From Poritiphilus flavus (GTDB lineage Bacteria; Bacteroidota; Bacteroidia; Flavobacteriales; Flavobacteriaceae): DNA of 64,000 nt. The position numbers and the translations under genes were made by a program. The DNA lies in NCBI RefSeq assembly GCF_009901585.1, contig NZ_WXYO01000002.1, forward strand, positions 466,769-530,768. The letters run 5' to 3'. Position 1 is the stretch's first letter, and the number at the start of each line of letters is the position of its first letter. The notes beneath the pieces are model-generated. The model saw only the letters and a program-made list of their open reading frames with translations, ran no database searches and was not told the DNA's origin. Positions 35,573 to 44,953 of this stretch are shown here, in pieces.

Positions 35573-36861
35573 TCTGATTTGTGATAAGGTGGCACGATTA
35601 CTTCCTTCATCAGGGCTTCCTTATCCCCGTCGTATGTTTTCGTTATGGGTTTCCCGTCCCGGGATAGCCCATCAAAAGTCCCCTTGTCTACCATATCCCA
35701 GAGGGCGAACTTCGCCTGACTTTTCAGGTTTATCAATCCAAAGTGGTTTTCTGAACCCAGGGGATTTCCCGCATCTTTCCACTGCTCATCAAATCCTTCA
35801 AAGTAGAAACAGGCGATCCCCTCCGCATTCGTCCACTCCCGCATATGACTGTAAAAGATCGCTTCCTTGTATTCGTCTGTGGCCCTGGAGCCTTCAGGTC
35901 CGTAATGACCATTAGATACGGTGGCCCAACCGGTTTCACCTATGTGTATGGGTTTGTCTATTCCCAGGCTTTCCATATAGGATTTTACACTCTTATATTG
36001 CCCCATGGCATATTCCTTTGCCCTCAACATGGCGGCGTCGATCTTCTCCAGATCGGAAAGCTCTTTTTCCGCCTCTCGAACCCCCCAAAAATCAGGGTTG
36101 TAATGGGTGTCGTGCATAGGGTAGGTGTGAATGGAAAGATAATCCACCGCTTCGATCAATTTGTTCAGATCTTCCACATGATATTCAGCATCGCCACCTC
36201 CCCATGAAGCGAAATTATCGGAGCTTGTGATCCAGAGATCATTTGGCAATTCGCCGGAGGCCTTAAGACCCTGAAGGTGGTTTACCCATTTGAGTATCAC
36301 TCCGGGTTGTACAAAATAACTGGTGGCCCATTTTACCATGGCCTCGTTGCCAACAGCCATAACCTTAACGATATCCGGATAGGTCTTGGCAAGCCTCACG
36401 GCTTCGTCAATTTCAGCCGCATTTCGCTCGCTTTCCTGGTCGTGGTCCGGCTCCTGGTCTGTCCAGGCGTATTTACAATCGATCCAGACCCCGAGCATCA
36501 CGTACATTTCAAATGCCGGATCTTCCTTTTTCAGTTCGCTGATCGCCTGGAGTACATTCCCGGCATGAGGCAGATGAACCTTGTAGGTCCGAATGATCTT
36601 TACGCCCATTGCGGCAAGTATCTTCATATCTTCTTTCAGTTCGTCCAGGGTAGGTTCTATATCATGGTCTACGTGCCGGTAACCGCCATAAGACATGGCC
36701 AGATAACCTGGTTTCCCCAGAATATCCTTTGGGCTCAAGCTTGATTCTTCTTTCACGGTAGCTGATTGATTTTCTTTATTCATATTGTTTTTGCATGAGA
36801 ACATTATGGCTAAAAACAATAAGCAAGCTATGGATAATATGTTGTTTTTAATGTTCTTCAT
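35569..36861 (-). CDS. GH17-like lipoprotein
   Basis: A 430-residue lipoprotein (lipobox MFSC, Cys23) with a GH17-type TIM barrel: GVKIIRTYKV, VMAVGNEAMV (acid/base E173), IHIGETGWAT (nucleophile E309) and CFYFEGFDEQWK. It is more distant from the two cytoplasmic GH17 copies and longer by about 100 residues (insertions near 130-150 and a C-terminal tail). Being lipid-anchored it should act in the periplasm or at the surface, upstream of the transporter. Its 3' end overlaps the GH30 start; GH149 lies 7 bp upstream. Confidence 0.9.
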   Translation of the reverse strand: MKNIKNNILSIACLLFLAIMFSCKNNMNKENQSATVKEESSLSPKDILGKPGYLAMSYGGYRHVDHDIEPTLDELKEDMKILAAMGVKIIRTYKVHLPHAGNVLQAISELKKEDPAFEMYVMLGVWIDCKYAWTDQEPDHDQESERNAAEIDEAVRLAKTYPDIVKVMAVGNEAMVKWATSYFVQPGVILKWVNHLQGLKASGELPNDLWITSSDNFASWGGGDAEYHVEDLNKLIEAVDYLSIHTYPMHDTHYNPDFWGVREAEKELSDLEKIDAAMLRAKEYAMGQYKSVKSYMESLGIDKPIHIGETGWATVSNGHYGPEGSRATDEYKEAIFYSHMREWTNAEGIACFYFEGFDEQWKDAGNPLGSENHFGLINLKSQAKFALWDMVDKGTFDGLSRDGKPITKTYDGDKEALMKEVIVPPYHKSE

Positions 36862-36868
36862 ATGAATG

Positions 36869-39800
36869 TTATTTTTGAATTAGTACTGTAATGCTATCTA
36901 TAGCTCCACTACGATTAAATATTGCGGTACTGCTTTCGCTGTCCAGTTCCAGAGTATCGTATTCCTGGATGGTGTTGCCCCCGGACATTAGTTTAATACC
37001 TTCTTTTTGCGATAGTTGATATATTATGGGTATTTGGCAATAGGTGAAAGCCAGGGAACCCGCTTCCAGTTGAATTTTTCTTTTTTGATTTTGGAGGTCG
37101 ATATATTCGAAAGTCTTGGAAGCTGCGAGGAATTCCTCTTTTCGCAGTAAATCAGGTTTGAAATTCAGTTTGCCTGCTTTAACAAAGACCCCCAACTCTC
37201 CAAACCTGCTTAATATGTCTTCCTTCACCTGGCCGGTCATACCCGGTTGTTGGGCACCTTTACCAGCTGGAGTATGTGAGTATGGATCTGTAGGAATGGC
37301 TCCATATAATTCCGGGGATTTATGCACACCTATCCCTTCGTTGATCTCGTAGTAATGTTCCAACAACCTGCCTATGGTCTCGGCACTTTCCTCATTTTTG
37401 ATGGCTGCAAGGCAAGTCTCCTGAACGCTCAGCAACAATTTGGAAACCATATGCCAGTAGATGGATCCCAGGCCTTCATATCCAAAGAAGGTACCTGAAC
37501 GACCCGTGAACGCCTTGTGATCAAAAACCTCCTCAAAAACCTGGAGTAACAGATCTGTATCCTTCTCGATCAATGCTCCATATTGGTCTTTGGGAAGTTT
37601 AGATAAGGCCTCTTTCAGGCTTTCGGCATTGTTGAAGTTGCCATTAAAGTGATAGGCTCCGTCGCGATCTTTTTCAATGACCGATGTGTTGTCGTCATCT
37701 AGAAGCTGCCTTACCAGCTCTGATTGCCCGATCTTCGCCGGGTCAATATTGTTCTTCTCCGAAAAACGGAGCAAATCCTTATTCGGATAAAGCAGATAAC
37801 TGTATTGATCTTCCCTGAATAAGGTACTCTTTTTCAAGGAGTCTAAAAGTTCTAAGGAAGTGCCGCCTGAAATATAACCGGAGCTTAGCACCGCTACCTG
37901 TCCCTCCAACATTTCGGACAGATGGGAAATGGAAACCTCCTCCTCGTTCTCCATGGTCATTATGTTGTAGGCGTGGAATAGCTTGTCCGGACGCTTGTTG
38001 GCATCTATGCTGTGATCGAGGAACCTGAGGGTTATCATCACAAAATGCAACAGATCTTCATTGGCAACTTTACCGGTCTTACCGCTAAAGCCCTCTGCGT
38101 ATATTTTCTCTCTGAAGGCACCTCCCGCGGCCCCTAATCCATCCATGATGGTCTTTCGGTCAGCGTCGGAGATTTTGGACGATAAGAGCGCTTCGTTTTC
38201 CGTGAGCGTAAGCCGGACCTGGTTAAGGAGCTCAACAACTTCTTCCGAAACAGGGTAGAGACCATCCGGGCTTTCTTCCAGCAATTTCTGGAAAAAGCTC
38301 AAAAACCTTCTCAGATAACAGAGGGTAACCATAGACACCCCATTGCCCACCAGGGCGTTATTGGCATCGTTCCATTCCGGTCTTTGGGTATTCATCCAAA
38401 TACCTCCTTCAGGAATAAAATTGGATACCTTGGCTAATACTGTCGCCAATAACTTTTCCAGGAGGTTTATCTTGTATATTTCATTTGAGCGGTCTTTCAG
38501 TAAAGCGGCATCAGCACCTAGTTGAAGCCGTTCCTTATTGATCTTTTCATCCAGCGCCTCGTCAAAATCAATGGTGTCCTTGGGATTTTCCAGAATGGAC
38601 TGATAACCCTTTATTTTATAGGGTACGTTGGCATAGACAAACATATTTTCATTAAAGTAGGATGCCAGTTTTGTCGGATAATGGTCCTCGATGAACTCCA
38701 AAAACTTTAACAGGTAAATGATTTGGTGGTCCCCCCAATATCCTATATAGGACCATGGGTCATCGGGTTCAATGATCTCCCAGTCAAAGCCGTCTTTGGT
38801 AACCCGGTAGGGGTTGTAGCCGTCAAAAGTGGTGGCGTTGAGGAACTTAAAGATCATACTGTCTATGAACGCCGGATAGGAATGCGCCAGAGCCTCCCAA
38901 TTCTGGAATATATCACGCCAGTTTCCCTCGTAATCCAGGACCTTTTTGCCGTCTTCAGTTTCAGTATTGATGGAGAACCTGTTCCAAGGCCGGCTCGGAT
39001 CGCCGTGTCTTCGGCTGAATTTCAAAGGCATGTACTCCATCGCCAATCGCTTAAAATCGGTATTCTCGTCCGCATTGGCCACCTCCCATAATTGGCTCAG
39101 TGAAAATGTCCCTGACAGTGCATTAAGTCCAGCATTTTTCTGTTGATAGACTTCAGTGTTGGCCTTGCTGAGGTATTTAAGGAAATCGGCTTTTTCAATG
39201 GTATACCCATCGTCAAATATGCCTCCACGCATAATGTTAAAAAGGGAATTGGCAAAATGACGGGTGTTTCTGAGTTTATCCGCGGTCAATTGTAACCCAT
39301 CCGCTGCCGCATTGAGTTCCAGAAGCTGACGCGAACCATTTTCCACATCCTCCTGAACAAGAGCCATAAGATCCGTTTTAGATCGGATCAGGTAAGTCAG
39401 CGCTGCTATGGATGCTTTGGTTTGATTTACCTCGGCTACTATCATCCATTGCCGCTCTGAATCTGCTCCCAAACTGATCTCGGCATGGAGAAAGTAAGCG
39501 CCCTTCTCCGCCCTAATATCCGTTTCCTGTTTAATTTCACCGCCTTTTCTAAAGCTGTCCAGTTGCAAAGAAGAAAGCAGGTATTTAGCGTTTGCCAATC
39601 CTGCAGACCATACCGTCGTTGCTTTGAGTGCTTCACTGGGTTCTGCCTTGTCTACGATTATGGCACTAAGGGCATAAATACCCAGTCCGAACGCCGCTTC
39701 CAGTTCGCTTTTTTTGTAAGCATCAACCAAATTACTGCTCGCATTTTGAGTAAAGGAGTTAACACCATACGGCATAATATTCTGAATGCCGTCCAAGAGC

Positions 39801-40327
39801 ACAACCTTTAGTTCACTTCCACTGTGATTTACCAGAGTAGATCTTTTTACAAAACCGAATCGCTTGCTGGAATTCCAGTGGTACCTGAAGGTCAGCCCCA
39901 GACTGTGATTGATCTCCTCAAATACGATCTTATTCCCAAGGCTGTTTTTATAGAGATTCCTGTGGATCTCATAGATCCCCGGGTAGCGGTCCGAAAAGGG
40001 TTCCCATAGGTATAGTTTGTCCTGGGAGAATACCTGAAAAAGGGTTTTGCTTCCTGTAATGGCCGCAGACTCGGTAATTTTGTCGTCCGTGTAATACGGA
40101 AACAAAGCGAATTCCGAATTTTTCCTTCCTGCAGACAGTCCCCCGTTGCTGGAAATAAACATCCAATGATTGGTGTCACTGACCACGCTCATAAAAAAGG
40201 GCCTCATGGCGTCTGAGTTGGAGACCTTATAATAGTCTTCGGTTTCAAACCTGACCAGTTTTCCACTGATCTCCTTTTGAGCATGATCCGCTTTGGATTT
40301 CCCTATAAAAATATCCCGAGTAGGCAT
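36869..40327 (-). CDS. GH149-type beta-1,3-oligoglucan phosphorylase
   Basis: An 1152-residue cytoplasmic protein (no signal) with the build of GH94/GH149 phosphorylases: an N-terminal beta-sandwich (to ~300), linker helices, and an (alpha/alpha)6 barrel. Diagnostic strings are RRHGDPSRPWNRF (439-451), GNWRDIFQNWEAL (468-480, holding the candidate catalytic Asp472) and DDPWSYIGYWGDHQIIYLLK (522-541). GH149 enzymes phosphorolyse beta-1,3-glucans to glucose-1-phosphate, saving ATP. Next to GH17/GH30/GH16 this is the likely intracellular fate of imported laminarin oligosaccharides. Confidence 0.88.
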   Translation of the reverse strand: MPTRDIFIGKSKADHAQKEISGKLVRFETEDYYKVSNSDAMRPFFMSVVSDTNHWMFISSNGGLSAGRKNSEFALFPYYTDDKITESAAITGSKTLFQVFSQDKLYLWEPFSDRYPGIYEIHRNLYKNSLGNKIVFEEINHSLGLTFRYHWNSSKRFGFVKRSTLVNHSGSELKVVLLDGIQNIMPYGVNSFTQNASSNLVDAYKKSELEAAFGLGIYALSAIIVDKAEPSEALKATTVWSAGLANAKYLLSSLQLDSFRKGGEIKQETDIRAEKGAYFLHAEISLGADSERQWMIVAEVNQTKASIAALTYLIRSKTDLMALVQEDVENGSRQLLELNAAADGLQLTADKLRNTRHFANSLFNIMRGGIFDDGYTIEKADFLKYLSKANTEVYQQKNAGLNALSGTFSLSQLWEVANADENTDFKRLAMEYMPLKFSRRHGDPSRPWNRFSINTETEDGKKVLDYEGNWRDIFQNWEALAHSYPAFIDSMIFKFLNATTFDGYNPYRVTKDGFDWEIIEPDDPWSYIGYWGDHQIIYLLKFLEFIEDHYPTKLASYFNENMFVYANVPYKIKGYQSILENPKDTIDFDEALDEKINKERLQLGADAALLKDRSNEIYKINLLEKLLATVLAKVSNFIPEGGIWMNTQRPEWNDANNALVGNGVSMVTLCYLRRFLSFFQKLLEESPDGLYPVSEEVVELLNQVRLTLTENEALLSSKISDADRKTIMDGLGAAGGAFREKIYAEGFSGKTGKVANEDLLHFVMITLRFLDHSIDANKRPDKLFHAYNIMTMENEEEVSISHLSEMLEGQVAVLSSGYISGGTSLELLDSLKKSTLFREDQYSYLLYPNKDLLRFSEKNNIDPAKIGQSELVRQLLDDDNTSVIEKDRDGAYHFNGNFNNAESLKEALSKLPKDQYGALIEKDTDLLLQVFEEVFDHKAFTGRSGTFFGYEGLGSIYWHMVSKLLLSVQETCLAAIKNEESAETIGRLLEHYYEINEGIGVHKSPELYGAIPTDPYSHTPAGKGAQQPGMTGQVKEDILSRFGELGVFVKAGKLNFKPDLLRKEEFLAASKTFEYIDLQNQKRKIQLEAGSLAFTYCQIPIIYQLSQKEGIKLMSGGNTIQEYDTLELDSESSTAIFNRSGAIDSITVLIQK

Positions 40328-40356
40328 GAATAGATTGTGAATTATTTGGTTTAGTC

Positions 40357-40401
40357 AAAAATGAGGTTGGCAGAAGATATCTCAACACCAACCTCATTTT
40401 T
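40357..40401 (-). terminator. Strong internal hairpin with T-run in the laminarin operon
   Basis: A perfect 14-bp inverted repeat (AAAAATGAGGTTGG at 40357-40370 with CCAACCTCATTTTT at 40388-40401, 17-base loop) sits in the 96-bp gap between the PKD lipoprotein and the GH149 gene. On the minus strand the stem ends in TTTTT, as an intrinsic terminator should. It would limit transcription of the downstream intracellular genes relative to the surface genes. Confidence 0.75.
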
Positions 40402-40423
40402 AGATCATATGGTCATTTTAAAA

Positions 40424-42640
40424 TTATTCCAGAACGATATCGTCTATGTAATAGGTGCCGTCTTCTGTGATGGGGCTATCCATTGCGTCATTATCCGGTT
40501 TGATAACCAGATGATTGTAAGTAGTGGGGGGTTCAGGTAAGTTAATGAAAGTAAACTCAACTTCCGTCCACTCATTCGCATTTGCTATAGTCACAAAGAC
40601 CGGATTAGGATTTCCGAGACTTCCGTCATTTGGAATTACGGCCAACTCAAATCTAAAGGTGACATTGGCCTTGGTCGAATAGATCTTGGCCTTAAAGGTA
40701 TTCGTTGTGGTCAAATCAAAATTAGACGCGAAGGTATTTTGGATACCGGCAAAGAATTCTGAACCGGATGGCTTATCTACCTGTAATACAAAATCAGAGG
40801 TATTTATCCCGGTTTTGAATGGATTGGCTACCAGTTGGGAAGTCAACCCTGATCCGAAATTCTGGGAAGCAAGGAAGGTTTCACATCCTTCAAAGTCCAA
40901 AGGAAGTGCAGTAGCGGCCACTTCAGTAGCTGTACAACCTCCTCCACCGCCACCGGATGAATCCAATACGAGGGAAACGTTGTCTATATTGACCAGCCCG
41001 ACTTCCGCTCCGGAATCAAACAGCACTCTTGCATTGGCAGCCCCGAAGGTCGTTGCCGTCAGACTGAGCATATAGGTGTCGCGGGTCGCGGTAATATTTA
41101 CCGTTTCACTGGTATTTGAAAAGTCTCCGTCACTAAGGCCAATCCCGGCTACAATGCTTCTGTCCCTGTCAGACCAGGCATCGAAGGTCAGGGTATAGGT
41201 AGAGCCCTGTACGATCTCAAGCATCTGAGTGAGGTTTACATCAAAAGCGGCACCTGCTGTCATCACATCAACGGAATAGAAGGTGTTACCAGCATCCGTC
41301 GCTACAGGGGCCGGGTCCGATCCTACACCTACAGTCCAGGAATCACTGCCGTTCTCAAAATCCCCATTGGTGAGTAAGCCGGAGTCAAAAGTACCCCCTC
41401 CGCCGGTATTGCTGTCACTCCCGTCTCCTCCTTCTACCAGGGAAACGTTGTCTATCACTACAGTTCCTACTTCAGCACCCATATCAAAGAGGATACGGCT
41501 GTTGGCACTACCAAAATCCGTAGCGGCAAGCTGCAGCATAAAGGTTTGGGTATCTGTTGTGAGGTCTACGGAAGGCGCGGTATTTGTAAATGGATCTTCA
41601 TTGAGCCCGATTCCGGCCAGCATGGTTCGCATCCTGTCGGAAGAAGCGTCAAAAGTCAGGATATAATTGGTACCCTGAGTGATTTCCACAACCTGGCTCA
41701 GATTTACATCAAAGGCGTTACCTGCCACCGTTACATCCACGGAATTAAAACTGTTTCCTCCGTCTGTAACAATGTTCAGCCCACTACCGATCCAGGAAGT
41801 ATCTCCAGCTTCAAAGTCGCCGTTTGCGATCAATCCGGAATCAAATCCACCACCGGTATTACTATCACTTCCGTCGCCACCTTCAACCAAGGAGACATTG
41901 TCAATTACAACCACACCTACATCTGCTCCCATATCAAAAAGAACACGACTGTTAGCTCCGCCAAAATCCGCAGCGCTAAGCTGTAAAATAAATGTTTGGG
42001 TAGTCGTTGTCAGATCCACTGAAGGCGCGGTATTGGTAAAGGGCGCTTCGTTCAGGCCGATACCCGCAAGCATAGTACGCTCGCGATCGGAAGAGGCATC
42101 AAAGGTCAGGATATAATTGGTACCCTGAGTGATTTCAACAACCTGGCTGAGATTGACATCGAATGCATTTCCGGCCGTTTCTACGTTTACAAAGTTAAAG
42201 CTGTTACCGCCATCGGTGTCAATATTGGCGCCGTTCCCTATCCAGGGATCCACCCCGTTCTCAAAATCACCATTGGTCAATAATCCCGAATCAAACCCAG
42301 GTCCTGGAGTTGGGATGGTTACGGTAAGGTTATCTTCGAAAGTTGCCGATGCACCGGCAGCATTGGAAGCGGTTAGTGTTACAGTATAGCTTCCCGATTC
42401 GTACATTTTTACCGGATTGATCTCGGTGGAGGTATCCCCATCACCAAAATTCCAAAGGAAACTCTGTGCTTCCTCAGAAATATTAATGAAAGTCACTGTC
42501 CCTGATTGCTGATTCAGCGTAAAAGTGAATCCCGCGATCACCTCAGGTAATACTACTTCGTCATCGTCTTCACATCCAATAAAGGATATGGCCAAAATCA
42601 GAAGTGTGTAAATCTTTGCTTTTCTTAATAATAGTCTCAT
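40424..42640 (-). CDS. Laminarin-locus surface glycan-binding lipoprotein: PKD plus three repeats
   Basis: A 738-residue lipoprotein (lipobox FIGC, Cys23). A PKD domain (33-110, WNFGDG, YTVTLTAS) is followed by three CBM4/9-like beta-sandwich repeats at about 115-264, 265-414 and 415-560, each with GLxxNGDFE, AFDVNLxQ, YxLTFDAxSDR and VxIDNVSLV. Repeats one and two are exactly 150 residues apart. A different ~170-residue sandwich (570-738) ends in YYIDDIVLE. Glycine-rich linkers join the parts. No catalytic site is seen, so multivalent glucan capture at the surface is likely. Confidence 0.88.
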   Translation of the reverse strand: MRLLLRKAKIYTLLILAISFIGCEDDDEVVLPEVIAGFTFTLNQQSGTVTFINISEEAQSFLWNFGDGDTSTEINPVKMYESGSYTVTLTASNAAGASATFEDNLTVTIPTPGPGFDSGLLTNGDFENGVDPWIGNGANIDTDGGNSFNFVNVETAGNAFDVNLSQVVEITQGTNYILTFDASSDRERTMLAGIGLNEAPFTNTAPSVDLTTTTQTFILQLSAADFGGANSRVLFDMGADVGVVVIDNVSLVEGGDGSDSNTGGGFDSGLIANGDFEAGDTSWIGSGLNIVTDGGNSFNSVDVTVAGNAFDVNLSQVVEITQGTNYILTFDASSDRMRTMLAGIGLNEDPFTNTAPSVDLTTDTQTFMLQLAATDFGSANSRILFDMGAEVGTVVIDNVSLVEGGDGSDSNTGGGGTFDSGLLTNGDFENGSDSWTVGVGSDPAPVATDAGNTFYSVDVMTAGAAFDVNLTQMLEIVQGSTYTLTFDAWSDRDRSIVAGIGLSDGDFSNTSETVNITATRDTYMLSLTATTFGAANARVLFDSGAEVGLVNIDNVSLVLDSSGGGGGGCTATEVAATALPLDFEGCETFLASQNFGSGLTSQLVANPFKTGINTSDFVLQVDKPSGSEFFAGIQNTFASNFDLTTTNTFKAKIYSTKANVTFRFELAVIPNDGSLGNPNPVFVTIANANEWTEVEFTFINLPEPPTTYNHLVIKPDNDAMDSPITEDGTYYIDDIVLE
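41399..42298 (-). repeat. Two tandem 450-bp intragenic repeats
   Basis: The 450-bp units 41399-41848 and 41849-42298 encode the first two sandwich repeats of the PKD lipoprotein. They share long exact DNA runs at a 450-bp offset (for example the ~30 identical bases starting at 41655 and 42105), indicating recent duplication or gene conversion. The third unit is more divergent. Confidence 0.8.
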
Positions 42641-42659
42641 TTTTCTTGGAGTTAGTTTA

Positions 42660-43493
42660 TTATTTCTTGTACACCCTTACATAGTCAACCAACATGGTTT
42701 GGGGGAATTCAGTTTCTGCGTTGGGCGGGCCTACAAAAGTTCCTCCAACTGCAAGATTCATCAGTATATAAAAGGGTTTGTCAAAAACCCATTCCCCGGT
42801 TACGTCTTCCGGGGTGATCTGATTGTAAAGCACATCATCAACATAGAAATTGATATAGTTGGGTCCCCACTCAATTCCGAAAATGTGAAAACCAGTATCA
42901 AAGCGGTCTTTTTCCAGGGTGTATTCCTTGGAAATTGCTTCTCCTGCCGAATAGCCCGGACCATGAACACTACCCACCAATACCGTGGGCTCTTGTCCGC
43001 GATATTCCATGATATCTATTTCACCGGCTCCCGGCCATGGATTTTCATCAATATCCGCTCCTAACATCCAGAAAGCCGGCCATATCCCCCTGCCGTAGGG
43101 CAGACGGATCCTGGCTTCAAATCGACCAAATTCCTCTTCAAACAAGTCTTTGGTCAACAGTCTGGCTGAGGTAAAGGCAGATCCCTCAAAAGACTCTTCC
43201 CTTGCAGTGATCAACAATACCCCATTTTCAACTTTTACATTTTCTGTACGGTTCGTATAGTACTGCAGTTCCTGATTACCCCATCCGTTCTCTCCGGTTC
43301 CGATATCGAATCCCCAAACTGCAGGGTTCGGTGCTCCATCCGTATCAAATTCTTCGGATAGGATGAGATTGGTAAAAGTGGTTACCGTTTGCTGATCATC
43401 AGTATCGCATCCGGATGTCATAAAGGATAGTGCCAGAAGGATTATCGGAAGCATTAACCTGGTTGACCTTATATTCTTAATCATATTATTCAT
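42660..43493 (-). CDS. GH16 laminarinase lipoprotein
   Basis: A 277-residue lipoprotein (lipobox TSGC, Cys29) consisting of little more than the GH16 domain. LSEEFDTDGAPNPAVW starts the fold and GEIDIMEYRG holds E158, D160 and E163; YVRVYKK ends it. This is the standard beta-1,3-endoglucanase layout. It is preceded by the Big2-domain lipoprotein (30-bp gap) and followed by the PKD lipoprotein (19-bp gap). It should make the initial cuts in laminarin at the surface. Confidence 0.96.
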   Translation of the reverse strand: MNNMIKNIRSTRLMLPIILLALSFMTSGCDTDDQQTVTTFTNLILSEEFDTDGAPNPAVWGFDIGTGENGWGNQELQYYTNRTENVKVENGVLLITAREESFEGSAFTSARLLTKDLFEEEFGRFEARIRLPYGRGIWPAFWMLGADIDENPWPGAGEIDIMEYRGQEPTVLVGSVHGPGYSAGEAISKEYTLEKDRFDTGFHIFGIEWGPNYINFYVDDVLYNQITPEDVTGEWVFDKPFYILMNLAVGGTFVGPPNAETEFPQTMLVDYVRVYKK

Positions 43494-43523
43494 CTTCTTT
43501 TTCTTTATTTTGAATTAGCTTTT

Positions 43524-44942
43524 CTACCTGTAGAAATAGATGTTGTCTACGAAAATATCCGTGATGCTAGCGTCTGTTATGAAAAACAACAGCCCCAACT
43601 GTGATCTATCGGTAAGTCCTGCAAAGTCACTAAGCGGTATATCGAAACTTACCCATTGATCTGTGGTTAAGGCATCACCATTGATGGTGTATGCTCCGGA
43701 TGTCTCGTTATTACCTACTGAATTTGCTAACTGTAACCTGATAAAATCTCCGGGATCTATAGCTTCGTTTACTTTAATGTCTATATGCAAAGTGTCCATC
43801 TCAGTTGCATTGACTGAAGGAACTTCATTAAAGAATCCAATCGCAACAAAGTTCAGATCCGTATAATTGATGACGAGATCCCCATTCAGGTCCAGAGGCG
43901 GAGCCCCACCTTGAGTGGTTTGGCCATCAGGAATAAAAAATCCGTTATAGTAGTCCACAGCCACATTTGGATAGGCCTCGCTGAATATGGAGATCACATC
44001 CGCAAGATCTCGTTGGGGTGGGGTAGGTGCGAAGTCAAAAGCGCGTGTGACATCCAGTGTCAATGAACCAGCTGCAGCCACATTGGCAATACTTGCATCA
44101 ATGGTAGCCTCACCTGTTCCTATTACAGAAACAACACCCAACTCATTGACGACTGCCACATCCGTATTGGAGGATTCAAAAGTGTAATAAGAAGGTTTTG
44201 CAACTACCGTTACATTTTCACCAGAACCGGTATTGAAGGTTTGGGTGAGACCTGTCAGTTCCACCGGAACCCCTAAAAATCCCTCCTGTGTAACATCGGC
44301 ACCATTTAAAATAGCTGGCCTGGATTGTGCAATATTACCCAGATTTTCAAAGCGTACATCGTCCAGCCAAAACGTATATCCAAAACCGTTGGTTTCCGTA
44401 GTACCCGCGGAATACCAAAGCATTCCTCTTTCTTCAAAGAGTTTAGAAGGATCGGGGATGGGAATAATGTATTTTACCCAGTTAGTACTTAGGGTAACAT
44501 TTGTTCTGGTTACCTGAAATTTGTTCTCTCCAAAGTCTTGTCCAAATCCAAATTCAGCAATGGTTACCCCCTGCGAAGCTTTGGCATAAAAAGTAAGGGC
44601 GTCAAAACCCGTTAAATCCCTACCGGCCCCTTCTATTCTAAAGATGGCCCCGGCAAAACTTCCCTCAGGATCGTTTGCGTTAGGGACGTCAAAACGCATA
44701 GAAGACTCACTTTCAAAGGCTACTTCGTCATCCACGGAGAATGCTGTCGCCTTGGAATTAATAAAGGGAAAATAAAAGTCGCTACCCAATCCAACCGGAG
44801 CATCTATAAAAATCTCACCGGAATTGTTGAAGGTGGCAAACTGCACGTCCTCCGAAAAGTCTCTTTCACAACTGTAAAAAACGGCAATACTCAGGCTGAG
44901 AACTAAAACAAAATGTATGTTGTTATATATTCTATTTTTCAT
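43524..44942 (-). CDS. Glycan-binding lipoprotein with a bacterial Ig-like (Big2) centre
   Basis: A 472-residue lipoprotein with no enzyme motif. An in-frame start 54 bases upstream exists, but the ATG at 44942 is chosen because it gives a normal signal peptide ending FYSC and avoids overlapping the upstream gene, leaving an 11-bp gap. An N-terminal sandwich (WLDDVRFENL at its end), a Big2-type domain (YYTFESSNTDVAVVNELGVVSVIGTGEATI region), a dockerin-like DLNGDLVINYTDLN string and a C-terminal sandwich ending IFVDNIYFYR are visible. Surface binding of beta-glucan is the likely role. Confidence 0.82.
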   Translation of the reverse strand: MKNRIYNNIHFVLVLSLSIAVFYSCERDFSEDVQFATFNNSGEIFIDAPVGLGSDFYFPFINSKATAFSVDDEVAFESESSMRFDVPNANDPEGSFAGAIFRIEGAGRDLTGFDALTFYAKASQGVTIAEFGFGQDFGENKFQVTRTNVTLSTNWVKYIIPIPDPSKLFEERGMLWYSAGTTETNGFGYTFWLDDVRFENLGNIAQSRPAILNGADVTQEGFLGVPVELTGLTQTFNTGSGENVTVVAKPSYYTFESSNTDVAVVNELGVVSVIGTGEATIDASIANVAAAGSLTLDVTRAFDFAPTPPQRDLADVISIFSEAYPNVAVDYYNGFFIPDGQTTQGGAPPLDLNGDLVINYTDLNFVAIGFFNEVPSVNATEMDTLHIDIKVNEAIDPGDFIRLQLANSVGNNETSGAYTINGDALTTDQWVSFDIPLSDFAGLTDRSQLGLLFFITDASITDIFVDNIYFYR

Positions 44943-44953
44943 GTTGATGTCTT

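Noticed and set aside
41283-42389. Several plus-strand ORFs opposite the PKD/repeat lipoprotein
   Set aside because: Ser/Pro-rich shadows produced by the repeated coding sequence on the other strand.
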